Shown piece after piece: positions 1-9,885 of a stretch of 64,000 bases of DNA (position 1 is its first letter; every line of letters starts with the position of its first letter). This DNA comes from Ephydatia muelleri (lineage: Eukaryota; Porifera; Demospongiae; Spongillida; Spongillidae): contig JABACO010000008.1 in assembly GCA_013339895.1 (NCBI GenBank), positions 1,672,796 through 1,736,795 of the forward strand, written 5' to 3'. Below the pieces are notes generated by a model, which ran no database searches, was not told the origin of the DNA, and saw nothing but the letters and a program-made list of their open reading frames with translations. The translations under genes were made by a program, and so were the position numbers.

Positions 1-611
1 TCTTGAAGGTCATCGAAGAATTTTCTTTGCCTTGCAATCATTATGGGGAAATGTTGCCTAAGGAATACATCTGGCCTAATGTGCTTTTCACAGTGATCAA
101 CTTTTTTTAGTATGTAATTCCAGGCTTCTACTGTTCCTGATGTTTTACATCGAGTGTTCTGACAGGGGGAAAGTAATAACATGTTACAGTTGCTAACTGT
201 TCCTGCATATTGTGATCATACCACAGTAGCAGCGGATTGCAAATGGACATTTTCATCCTTATGGCGCTGCATATCTCCTAATTGTACTCGAAATAAAGGT
301 TATTATTGCACACAACCTTTTACTTGCATACCTAACAGAAGAGATGTCCAGAATGGTGCCATCGGCAACCATTTGTTTAGAACCACATCAAACCACTGAG
401 GTTGATAGAAGGCATTGCTTGATTCTCCTAAATTGCTGACTTGAATCTTGTCCAATTTTAGCCGGATATAGGTGCCAAAAGGCTGCATTGATTCAGTTAA
501 GGTACCACTGCCTTCATAAGTCAGAGATGTACTGCTAACTTCTGATTCAGGTTGAGATACCATCCTTAATGAATTAATAACATCCACAATCCCATCATGT
601 GCCTTCTTCAC
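1..611 (-). CDS. C-terminal part of a transposase-like protein (two exons, runs off the window)
   Basis: Two minus-strand exons join in phase. The upstream exon covers about 324-615 and ends after the residues SLLLGMQ at a CAA|GTAAAA donor. The downstream exon starts at 158 after a pyrimidine-rich CAG acceptor and stays open to the window edge, reading NTRCKTSGTVEAWNYILKK and on. The pattern 'wlP..PlW..lLLG' followed by 'S.TVE.w..ilKk' and a basic helix resembles the C-terminal part of transposon-derived proteins common in sponges and cnidarians. That family memory is loose and no exact family is claimed. The upstream acceptor is probably the AG near 616. It could be a live gene or a transposon remnant, because the rest lies outside the window. 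Confidence 0.42.
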
Positions 612-678
612 TCCATCTGTATTAGTTTAGTTGCAATAGAGAACCTTCATCAATGTTAGTCTCATTTCTAATTCCTGC

Positions 679-830
679 AGTGTTGTGGCGTTCACCAGGG
701 TAGAAAATGAATACAAGGAGACCGCAAAATGTGACAGTGACTTCAAGGAGATGGCTGCGGCTGTTAAATGCAAAGAGGAAGATAAGACTGTGGACAGGCT
801 CAGGAGTCTGAAAACTTGGTTCATGTGGTT
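679..830 (+). CDS. Candidate single coiled-coil exon, product unknown
   Basis: A good acceptor (pyrimidines then CTGCAG) at about 678 opens a plus-strand frame reading VVAFTRVENEYKETAKC and continuing with a charged Glu/Lys/Asp-rich helix to about 830. Composition looks protein-like and coiled-coil-like. No strong donor is visible; CTTG|GTTCAT near 821 is the best. No partner exons are seen, and it lies between minus-strand exons. I do not recognise a family, so this may be a fossil exon or chance. Confidence 0.22.
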
Positions 831-1004
831 CATGTCAAGTAACAAAAAAAGCTATCTGTTCTGTGAATGAATGAATTGACATGATTAGTTGATTACATCT
901 CGTGTTCCAAAAGGAGGAAGCATTGGTAGTGTTGACTGGGAGGAGGAAACATTATACATATACACACCAACACCCTCACACCCACACACACACACATCTG
1001 GAAC

Positions 1005-2750
1005 CTGTATCATTTTTCCCCACAATAGACACACCAATGCCATTATGGAGGCATAGAGACTGTCCACCGTGTTTGCCATAGCAACCAACCCCAGCATGAC
1101 CAAAGTCCCTCCCACAGCCGTGACAAGATGTCTGCCGGCAATGCTGTGCGACGACGGATCTGAGGATGCCATTCGGGTGGTCATGGAAACGTAGCAACAC
1201 AGGGATAGTGAGTGCACAACCTCCACATGTTCTCACCACAGCATGCTGTACCTTATGAAGTCTTGAGTGCAATGCCAATGATAAGTGTGCATGTGTGTGT
1301 GCATGTGTGTGTGCATGTGTGTGTGCATGTGTGTGCATGTGTGTGTGCATGTGTGTGTGTGCATATGTGTGTGCATGTGTGTGTGTGCATGTGTGTGCAT
1401 GTGTGTGTGCATGTGTGTGTGTGCATGTGTTCATGTGTATGTGCCTTGACAGCATGCAGGTTACCTTGGTATCTACTCCATCTCCTCTATCTGCTCGGCT
1501 AGCTTCATTATCAGTGTGGTCTGTGCCTCTGGGCATCTTGGAGCCAAGGGCCTTGACAGGTGAAGTTGGCTTGCTGCAAGAAGGACACACACATTGTAGC
1601 AGTGAGGTACAGCACACACAAGACACCAGCACACATACATGTAAGACACCAGCACACATAAGACACCAGCACACATACATGTAAGACTCTAGCACACATA
1701 AGACACCAGCACACATACATGTAAGACTCCAGCACACACAAGACACTAGCACACGTAAGGTAATGTACAAGTGCAGTTGTCTCATAAAACCTTCTGTCTG
1801 AGGTATGCCATCTCCAGGCTATAAACCACTCAATAAAAAGCTTCCCAATCATCTGGTATAGGCAAATGGCATTACCACTTCCATACCCTCACAATTACTC
1901 ATGTGGAAATGTTGTAATCTAGTCTGGTGCTGCACATTGGGCACACACTCAACAGCAAGGACATTGGATAAGCTACAGTTGCATGTGTTGCCATTGGTTA
2001 GGAGCAAGGAGGATTGAATGAACATCAGCACCACATGCACATCTATGACTATCTGGATTCTACATGTACAACTGACTTGCAGGAACAGATTTTCTTTCTT
2101 TGTGCATACACATGGATAGTGATGGTACATTACCCCTCCCCTTCTTCCCCTTACTGTAGATCCTACACACAAGTTGTAATGGCTATGTCTATAGAAGGTG
2201 ATGGTTATGATTTGGTTGCTTCTTACACCACTAGCACATAGTATGCAATTCAGCAAAACACCTCCCTCTCCTCCTTAAACTAACTTCCACCAATACCATA
2301 TCAGTACCTCCTACATGTACATCTATGTGGAAATACATGAATCTAAATCACACAAGTGTATATAAAGCATTGCAAGTATATGTACAGATACTTAAGTATC
2401 ACACATGTATGTACTACAGACACAGCACATAGCACAAACATCTCTCACCTTCCGTGTGACGAGGATCTTGGTCTGCTCTGGACTGCACTTGACACCTCAC
2501 TGCTCGAGTCGCTGTGCTTGCCATCTTCAGAGCTGGTAGACTCTGTGTCGTGTAGCAGGAGGGGGGGAGGGGGGAGACCCTGGGGGATCACCAGGTGTGA
2601 TGATGACTTGGTGATGGTTCTGCTGGCCGAGAGTGGAGGCTGGAGCTGTGGCGTGCTCAGAGACGTGATCACCTCCACACTGTGCTCCGAAGCCTTAAGC
2701 CGCGCCTCCAGGGCTTTCACGTCTGCCTCCTTCTGCTGTGCAGTGACACC
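1005..2750 (-). CDS. Internal exons of an unknown coiled-coil, Ser-rich, probable membrane protein
   Basis: Three minus-strand exons are visible. Exon a (2449-2750) follows a strong acceptor (TTCCCCTCAG) and encodes a short helix (QQKEADVKALEARLKASE) and a Ser/Pro-rich stretch, ending GGA AG|GTGAGAG. Exon b (1465-1573) follows CTTCTTGCAG, takes up that phase exactly and ends ACC AAG|GTAACC. Exon c ends at 1005 with ATACAG|GTTCCA and encodes a hydrophobic stretch (HLVTAVGGTLVMLGLVAMAN and about 20 more), probably one or two membrane spans. Its acceptor is uncertain; 1220 would keep phase but is weak. First and last exons are not found. Introns hold a 30-bp minisatellite and TG/CA tracts. The family is not recognised; a membrane-anchored coiled-coil protein is inference. 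Confidence 0.48.
1286..1440. repeat. Interrupted TG microsatellite with GCATGTGTGT units
   Basis: About 150 bases of TG dinucleotides broken regularly by CA to give a 10-12 base unit (GCATGTGTGTGT). It sits in an intron of the minus-strand gene. Long Cys/Val reading frames here are artefacts of the repeat. Confidence 0.9.
1620..1765. repeat. Minisatellite, AGACACCAGCACACAT units
   Basis: Repeated AGACACCAGCACACATA blocks, some followed by CATGTA, give units of roughly 17 and 23 bases in tandem. It lies in an intron of the minus-strand gene. Confidence 0.85.
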
Positions 2751-2767
2751 CTGAGGGGAAGGGAAGT

Positions 2768-2995
2768 GCTCTGGTGACACCATACAAAGGAGGGAGTGCT
2801 CTGGTGACACTATACAAAGGAGAGAGTGTTCTGGTGACACCATACAAAGGAGGGAGTGCTCTGGTGACACCATACAAAGGAGGGAGTGTTCTGGTGACAC
2901 CATACAAAGGAGGGAGTGCTCTGGTGACACTATACAAAGGAGGGAGTGCTCTGTTGACACCATACAAAGGAGGGAGTGCTCTGGTGACACCATTA
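2768..2995. repeat. 30-bp minisatellite, about eight units
   Basis: Units begin AGTGCTCTGGTGACACCATA and end CAAAGGAGGG, with few differences between copies. Because 30 is a multiple of three, each frame shows a repeated peptide on both strands. The array directly abuts the acceptor of exon a (2750), so I read it as intronic. Confidence 0.92.
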
Positions 2996-3009
2996 CAATT
3001 AGAGGGTGC

Positions 3010-4440
3010 TCCAGTGAGACTTTCATGAATACCCATAGGGAAGGTGGGGTTGCTATATGCAGAACTTGCACCCAGTGTTGTGCCTGAACATGTTACATTG
3101 TAAGAAGCATGTGATTTGGTACAGTGATGGCTTTCATTTTTGTTGGTTCTTCTAAATGAGATATACACTACAGGCACAGCTACACAGAGAGATGCAAATG
3201 TGATGGATACTCACCACATCAAACCTGCAAGCAAACTACACTACATCCAGACATGTACCTGCACATTTGTGGTGACCCTATGAAGGCTTGGTGCCTAGAT
3301 TCTTCCATGCTTTCCTCACATGCTTACACTCCACTCACACACTGCATTACTCTTAGAACATAAAAGGTGCAAAAAACATATAAATGCCATGAACAGATGG
3401 TGTTGTCCAGGGCCAAATAGAGATGACATAACTTATGGCAGCAGAGCTAAGCTGTGGTACATTTGAAGTGGCCATTATTGTAACAATGGAAGACTCATGC
3501 CTATATGGGGTGGGCAAATTACATGACGTATGCGTTTACGGGCAACGTTTGAGATATACATGCAGGAAAGTTACGGAATGGGTAGTGAGTGATCCTGACC
3601 CCTAGGCTTTCAAGAATTTTGGGGATGGCGTCTGTAACCCCCCCCCCCCCCCGCCCCCCCGCTCTCTCTCTCTCTCTCTCTCTCACTCTCTCTCTCTTGT
3701 CAACGGTTTTTCTGAGTTTCACTTATGATGCTAAAAATAAGAACATGTAATTTTATGTTACAATAGACATAGCTGTAATGTACATTCAGACGTTGGACTT
3801 GACATGTCCGGATTTTCTGCACTATGCTGTCGTTTCATTTGTCTAGAACTACATTTTGAACATTCATTTATCCATTATTGTGATGAATAGCCTGTTCATA
3901 AAAGTGGCTTACAGTACTCCTAGCTGCATGGCTTACAGCACCCCTGGCTACATGGCTTACAGCACCCCAAGCTGCATGGCACAGTACTCCTAGCTGCAAA
4001 CCCAATCACACACTGTACAGTCTGACAAAGTGGTCCCATGAATGGTACATGGACACTAATCCTAAAATCGTGCGTCTGATCGATGGGCCTGATCAATGAT
4101 CAATAGCTAACATCAACCACAAAAAGTACAACCATGACCAATTATTTATCTGAACGGCGTTTCCGGCATAGATTATTGCAACATTGAATGTCAAAATCAT
4201 CAGAACATCGAATTAAAAATGTATATAATTTTATTACATCGACACATTTGGCGTTCCATTCCTATGTCCCCAAATTTCAACACACCACTTCCCTTATGCC
4301 ATCCTTATCAAAATACGTTACAGTAAATCGATGTAATTTGCAAAGATGGTTTGCTTGAGCAACTAATACATGATGTAAACAGCTACACACAATTCAACAA
4401 TCACAGTACAACATCTACAGTATTACATAACACCTAAAGT
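3010..4440. other. No gene seen; simple repeats
   Basis: The stretch holds a C run at 3638-3652, a CT microsatellite at about 3660-3700, and three or four short tandem copies of 'GCATGGCTTACAGCACCCC' at about 3905-3995. I see no convincing exon. Confidence 0.6.
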
Positions 4441-4441
4441 A

Positions 4442-4693
4442 TTATTTACAACAACTACATTGCAACTGTTGGGTCGATGCACTTTTAATCTTTCCAATGA
4501 AAGAATTCCAGAGTGTTGTATCCTCATCATCCAAGTGTGCATCCCAGTTTGTTGGATGCCTGGAGATAGGTTCAATTCCTCCATGAATTACGATTTTCCA
4601 CCTGATCAGTTTATGGTATCCGTCTATATGCCACAAGGCATTTGGTGAATGAACGGCGGTGAAGGACTGTTGCAAAGCGAGACACACCACCAT
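4442..4693 (-). mobile_element. Fossil fragment of an integrase-core (rve) element
   Basis: The minus-strand frame contains NALWHIDGYHKLIRWKIVIH, the start of an integrase catalytic core of the kind seen in eukaryotic rve-type transposons, where 'WHiDg.HkLirW.fviHG' is characteristic. Only this piece of the domain is present. It is a broken relic; whether it belongs to a cut-and-paste element or to an LTR-related family cannot be settled from this piece. Confidence 0.55.
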
Positions 4694-4699
4694 TTGGAT

Positions 4700-5280
4700 C
4701 TACTCGTCGCAAGGATTCTCTCACTCAACACCTTTTAAACGACCTGTAACAGACTTCTCCCCACATTTTGGATAACACCGAGTCACCTGAGAAACAAGAG
4801 AGTCAAGCTCTTTATATCACTGATCTTACTGCAGCTTCTCAAACTGATGTTCAAGTGTTGCAACCGTCTTTCTACAGTGCATGTACTGCATCCAAACATA
4901 CTTGCTAAGTCTCGAAGTCTCAAGCTATGCAGTCTCAACAAGGAATCTCAGCTTATCTTCTTCTACGGCTGATATCTTAAGCCGCCTTCCGACATTCAGC
5001 GAGCCAGTTTGATGAGCGTACAGCGCTTACAACCGGTAGCTACAGCCCTGTTTATATATAACTTGTTGAATCACGGTCACAATTTCGGAAGTACACGAAC
5101 AGCTACAGTACTAGTGCACCGAAACGACACATAGGTCCTATGAGTTGAAGCTCGATAATTCACTTCAGCAGGTCTGGAAAGAACAATAGCCTGTAGGGAA
5201 GAAAGTAAACAGCGTCTGTAAATGTAACACAAGCAATTCGATTGGCAGATGAGTGTGTAAGCAAGCGTGTAAGAAAAACA
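4700..5280. other. No gene seen
   Basis: About 580 bases without an exon or recognisable repeat that I can support. Confidence 0.5.
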
Positions 5281-5284
5281 CACA

Positions 5285-5302
5285 CACGCACACACGCGCG
5301 CG

Positions 5303-5372
<70 letters not shown>

Positions 5373-5540
5373 GCCACAGCATTTAGTATGCAGAGCTGTG
5401 CAGAGTCTGCATATCAACCATATGCAGATGAGTATCATTGAAGTGTTCATATGCAGAGGTCTGCATATGAACACTTCAACGATACTCATCTGCATATGGT
5501 TGCTCTGCACAACTCTGCATACTAAATGCTGTGGCGCAGT

Positions 5541-5575
<35 letters not shown>
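5285..5575. repeat. Long hairpin flanked on both sides by CA microsatellites
   Basis: From 5369 to 5541 two arms of about 85 bases are inverted copies of each other. The left arm starts CTGCGCCACAGCATTTAGTA and the right arm ends with its complement, with only a few mismatches and a very short centre near 5460. CA tracts (about 5285-5368 and 5542-5575) border both ends, so the unit is CA - hairpin - CA. No coding capacity. Confidence 0.9.
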
Positions 5576-5579
<4 letters not shown>

Positions 5580-5882
5580 GCACGGGTCTACGTAGGCCTA
5601 CATATGCTTACACGCACCTACACCAGACTTTCTAATCTCATCCATCCGAGAATGGGTTTCGGCTTACTAGAACGCTAGCGTATCGGGTGTCATTCACCTA
5701 ATTACTCCACCCCTCGTTTCCTTTCCACGCCTCCAAAGTACGTGTTTGGGGAAAAAAAAAAAAAAAAAAACTCCGACGCAATGTTCTTTTTTAAAAATAA
5801 AAAAAATAAAAATTTTTTTTTTAAATATTCATTTAGGTGGCGGCAACGGCGTTCCATACATATGTAATATAAATAAAGAGAA

Positions 5883-6676
5883 TATATGGAACGTTCTATA
5901 CGAAAATGAGTCTTGTGGATTTTATTTTATAACATAAAAGTTAAATCGATATATCTTCCGAAATATTAACGCTATCGGGTTCCTATTTTTAACACAACGT
6001 ACCACACCATTACTATATGTGTAAATCCATTTTGGTGTCTTGCACATGCGGGGTACCGACGTTACAAGGTCCGATACCCCGTAGGGTTCAAAACGGCCAC
6101 ATCTTCAGGTAGGAGTGTCCAAATCGGTTCAAAATAGGTACCTATGTAGAAGGGTCCTACCATTATTGATTTGTTCTGTTCGTTCATTTTTGCTTTATCC
6201 GTTATGGAGATACAAGCGTGCAAAGAAATTGCATATTTCCCGGGCGTTACGCGCCATTCACGTATTACGAGGACGTCCTCGAAGCCAGTCGTAATACGTG
6301 AATGGCGCGTAACGCCCGGGAAATATGCAATTTCTTTGCACGCTTGTATCTCCATAACGGATAAAGCAAAAATGAACGAACAGAACAAATCAATAGCGGT
6401 AGGACCCTTCTACATAGGTACCTATTTTGAACCGATTTGGACACTCCTACCTGAAGATGTGGCCGTTTTGAACCCTACGGGGTATCGGACCTTGAAGCGT
6501 CGGTACCCCGCATGTGTAAGACACCAAAATGAATTTTCACATATAGTAATGGTGTGGTATGTTGTGTTAAAAATAGGAACCCGATAGCGTTAATATTTCG
6601 GAAGATATACCGATTTCAATTTTATGTTATAAAGTAAAATCCACAAGACCCATTTTCGTATAGAACGTTCCATATA
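5883..6676. mobile_element. 794-bp foldback (long-inverted-repeat) element
   Basis: Two arms of about 390 bases run inward from TATATGGAACGTTC at 5883 and from its complement ending at 6676. They are near-identical and meet around 6265-6290 at a small palindrome (GAGGACGTCCTC). Because the arms match, the same peptide can be read on both strands, but nothing suggests it is coding. The structure fits a non-autonomous foldback transposon. Target duplications are not clear. A diverged half-copy lies at about 21.54-21.93 kb. Confidence 0.85.
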
Positions 6677-6692
6677 GCATCAAAATAAAAAT

Positions 6693-7514
6693 CTAAACAC
6701 CATTACTCAAAGGAGGGAAAAGGGTTGGAGGCAAAGTTCCCAAAACAGATGCAGCATTCCCTCTCTGAATGGCCACTGAAAACCTTTGCAGGAGGTATGC
6801 CAAAGAGCTTTTTTCCCCAGTGGTGTTCACAATGCGGCGACCGAAGTCCGTCAAGAATGACATGGAGCGAGGGCCGCAGACTCCAGTAGTTTCAAAGGCA
6901 ACAGGTGTGAAAGAATGGTACGCATGGGAGGTGATGTAACTGTACTTCTTGATCTTGGTCTGCTCTGCCTGGTTCGCTGCTGCACACACTTCAGAGGCTG
7001 TCATGGATAGATGGGAAGGGGCAAAAGTGTCTACACAGGTTGCATCCCAGACCAATAATCTGCCATTTGACCAAGGAACCATTGTGATTCCATCAGGACG
7101 CTTACCATCTGTTCGATCGAGACCAGTGGGCTCTAGCCGAGAAGGAACATTGGCAGACGATAAAGCCCTGTGCAGAATGTCATTAAGCATGGCATGGCGG
7201 AAGTGACAACCAGCACTAAAACGACAACTGAGCCCATGCGTGCCGAGCGTGTCCACATTTGCACCACAGTGATAACAAAGGTGAGGGATGCAAAGTGGGG
7301 TTCCCAGACGAAGGCCAATCGCTATGCGAATAGTGTTATCATCCATGCGAAGACCCAGGGAAGTAACTGGTAGAGTGTGCAACCAAGAACCAGATTCCTT
7401 TTTAGAGGCAGATAAAAGCCTCGCCTTGGATAAAGGATCAGGGGCAGTGGCCAACAGTTCAGCTGCAATGGAAAAAACCCTTGGTAGATCCCACAATTTC
7501 TGTCGATGTGACAT
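6693..7514 (-). mobile_element. 3' end of a non-LTR (LINE-type) reverse-transcriptase element: zinc knuckle and nuclease-like tail
   Basis: An open 273-residue minus-strand frame has a Cys/His cluster (CYHCGANVDTLGTHGLSC, about residues 80-97). About 50 residues later comes RPDG...LLVWDATCVDTF, a PD-(D/E)xK-like pattern. A zinc cluster followed by such a restriction-like nuclease domain is the usual C-terminal order of R2/NeSL-like LINEs. No reverse-transcriptase core adjoins it, so it is a 5'-truncated copy. The 3' end lies next to the foldback element, whose arm ends 16 bases away. The frame itself is intact across the whole tail, which suggests a fairly young copy. Confidence 0.6.
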
Positions 7515-7734
7515 TGGGCCAGAAGGAGGAGATTCATTATGACCTGTGGATCATTCAGCGATGGCAGAATTCCTAAAGGGAGAGTGGTGACTCCTGGAAA
7601 CGAGGTGGTAGTATGGTATCTTGTATTCCTGTATATTATTCATACAATTTTAATAAAGAGAATACTAATAATAATAATACAAGAAAACACGAGCAAACAC
7701 ACATACACATGCATAACACAATTAAGATTAACGA

Positions 7735-9885
7735 TCCTGAAGGGTGTTTGGGCACATCTGAGTAGAATGGCTCTTGCATTCTGCCTCATCAGTGTGACGC
7801 CCAGCAGGCAGTACATTTGGCTCAGTGCCTCAGTTTCACAAACACCCACTTGCATGGCAAGCCTCTTACTTAATCTAGAGAAGCATCCTTGGGCTTCACA
7901 TCCCCAACCACAACCACCATAAACTTCAACCACTAATGGAATGCATGTTCAGCCCAATCTTCCACACATCTGATCATTCTTGGTATGCTTTCCAATCTCC
8001 CCAAACTCTGCAGAATTGCCTGAAGCCAAGCTCGCTTCCAGAATCAGGTCTGTATTAACCGGATGGATGACTTTCAGGTCAAAAGCTGCAGGGTTGGAGA
8101 GGGACCAGTTTGGCACCAGCACATCAGCTGGTGTAGAGAAGTCTAAGCCTGGACCTTTCTCCAGTTGAGGAGATAAGCAGGCTTTAGAGCACAGATTGGC
8201 AAAACAGTCTCTAAGCTTATTGTGCCGTGCAATGATGTCACCTCCAGAACGACATGTAAGGGCATGGTGGCAATCTGGATCAAGGGCACTTGAGCAAAGG
8301 GGACATTTTCTGTCAGCTGTAGAGATAGGTATACCTAGCCACCATTTCAAAAGGACTTGCACCTCTTGAGGCTCCAAAGCTAAGTCATTGTGTATGGAAG
8401 GAATAGCTCTCAACCAGGCATTAGCATTTGGCTGACACTGCTCTAAGTCTTGCTCTGGTGCAGACTGTGCTGTTAATAAGAAGATTCTGGAAGGAATTGT
8501 CTTCTATTTTGCCTGATTGATGGTGCTGCTGTGGAGGAGAACTAGTTACTGATTGAATAGTTACTGCATCAGCAGAATCGATCTTCATGTTGTAGAGTGC
8601 TATTGCCTCATTGAGATGATGGAAAGAATTTGGAGCACTGGTGACATCAATAGCATTTGACAAGGATGAAATGTATGCACTGGAGGAGTGGCTAGAGACT
8701 GATGTCAATCCAAGACCACCATGCCGTAATGGTAGTTGAACTTGTTTGGTGGCTGAATGTGTAAGTTCAAAGGCTGCACATCTCTTGCCTTCCCTCTCCA
8801 CACCTTCCCCATCCAATTTCATCCACCCCCCCCCCCCCCCCCCCCCCCCCAATTCCCATCAACTCCTCTACACATATCATGATCCCCAGCTTCTAAACAG
8901 TGGAGGACATCTTCATCAAAAAGCATCAACTGCCTTAGAGAAGAATCCCAAGGGGGAATGGAACGACTCAAATGGGACAGCTTACAAAAGCTTGCACAGT
9001 GGCGAAGTAGCAAGATGGATACTTGAGGGTCGCAGAGCTGAGGTAAAAGATGGAGAAGAGAACAAGCCTGCTTTCTCTTTGCCTCAATGTAGTCACCACA
9101 AAATTCTGGACTTCCAATTGGTGCCCCCAGGATTTCAAAGTTAAGTGTAGTTTATGTAGGGATGCTGGAGTCGAAAAGTTGAAAAATATCTGCATTAGGA
9201 CTGAACAGTTCGCATTTGGATAGGTTGAGGATCAGACCATTTGGCTTGCCTTCTGAACTTATGACTTCTAAAGCCCTGAGCACAGCAGAGCCCGGACCAG
9301 CCAGGGCCCCATCATCTAGGTACCATGCATTAAGCAAGAGCTGTTGACATTGAGGGTCAGCTGCTAACTATTTCAGAACCGATTGAAGGACTAGAGCAAA
9401 CAGTAGAGGGCCAAGCGGATCACCTTGCTGAACCCCTGATGCTGAAGAAATTGAACCGACAGGATGCCAAAGTTTTGGATGTTGTGAGTAGCACCAGGAG
9501 GTCCATGGGTAAATCTCTGGAAAATGCATTAAACATTGTTGGAGAACAGCATCCCTAAATACAAGATTAAAAGCATTTTGCATGTCGATTTTAATGACAG
9601 CAAAATCAGGGTCGCTCCAATGCTGCTCTAAAACCTCTCTGAGGTTGCGGATTATCTTTTCTGATCCTCTTGGGCAAGCCACACCAAACTGAAAATCTGA
9701 AGCCTTTTCCTTTACCACATTGCAGGCGCACTTGCTAGCCAGCCTCCTTATCACCTCCCCCACTGCAATAGGCCTAACGTCCCAACCATTACCCTTTACC
9801 TTCAACAGTGCTGTCAAACTTTGCTAGAAGTGGGGCTATCTCTTCAGGAGCCTTTCCAGCAAGTAAAATGTTTAAGACTTCACAG
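7735..9885 (-). mobile_element. Broken LINE-type retroelement (reverse transcriptase, thumb, zinc/nuclease tail)
   Basis: Read 5' to 3' on the minus strand. 9885-9368 carries VLLAGKAPEEIAPLL, RPIAVGEVIRRL, the palm DMQNAF and GVQQGDPLGPLLFAL. 9337-9152 carries the catalytic-loop equivalent WYLDDGAL. About 8760-8460 carries LPLRHGGLGLTS. 8413-7949 has CPLCSSALDPDCHHALTC and TPADVLVPNW.LSNPAAFDL. 7933-7735 is the C-terminal end (VEVYGGCGWGCEAQ). This is the standard order for a non-LTR element with a restriction-like nuclease tail. The segments lie in different frames, so several frameshifts separate them, and it is dead. Its 5' limit coincides with the breakpoint of Eph-like copy A. A 25-base C run at 8826-8850 interrupts it. 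Confidence 0.75.

Noticed and set aside
1212-1502. Long Cys/Val/His reading frames over TG/CA repeats (also at 5.2, 16.2-16.8, 17.6, 41.1, 53.8 and 60.3 kb)
   Set aside because: They are dinucleotide-repeat translations open in several frames on both strands, without splice or start context.
6062-6587. Two identical peptides on opposite strands as a possible gene pair
   Set aside because: They are the two arms of one inverted repeat; identical peptides follow from the palindrome.
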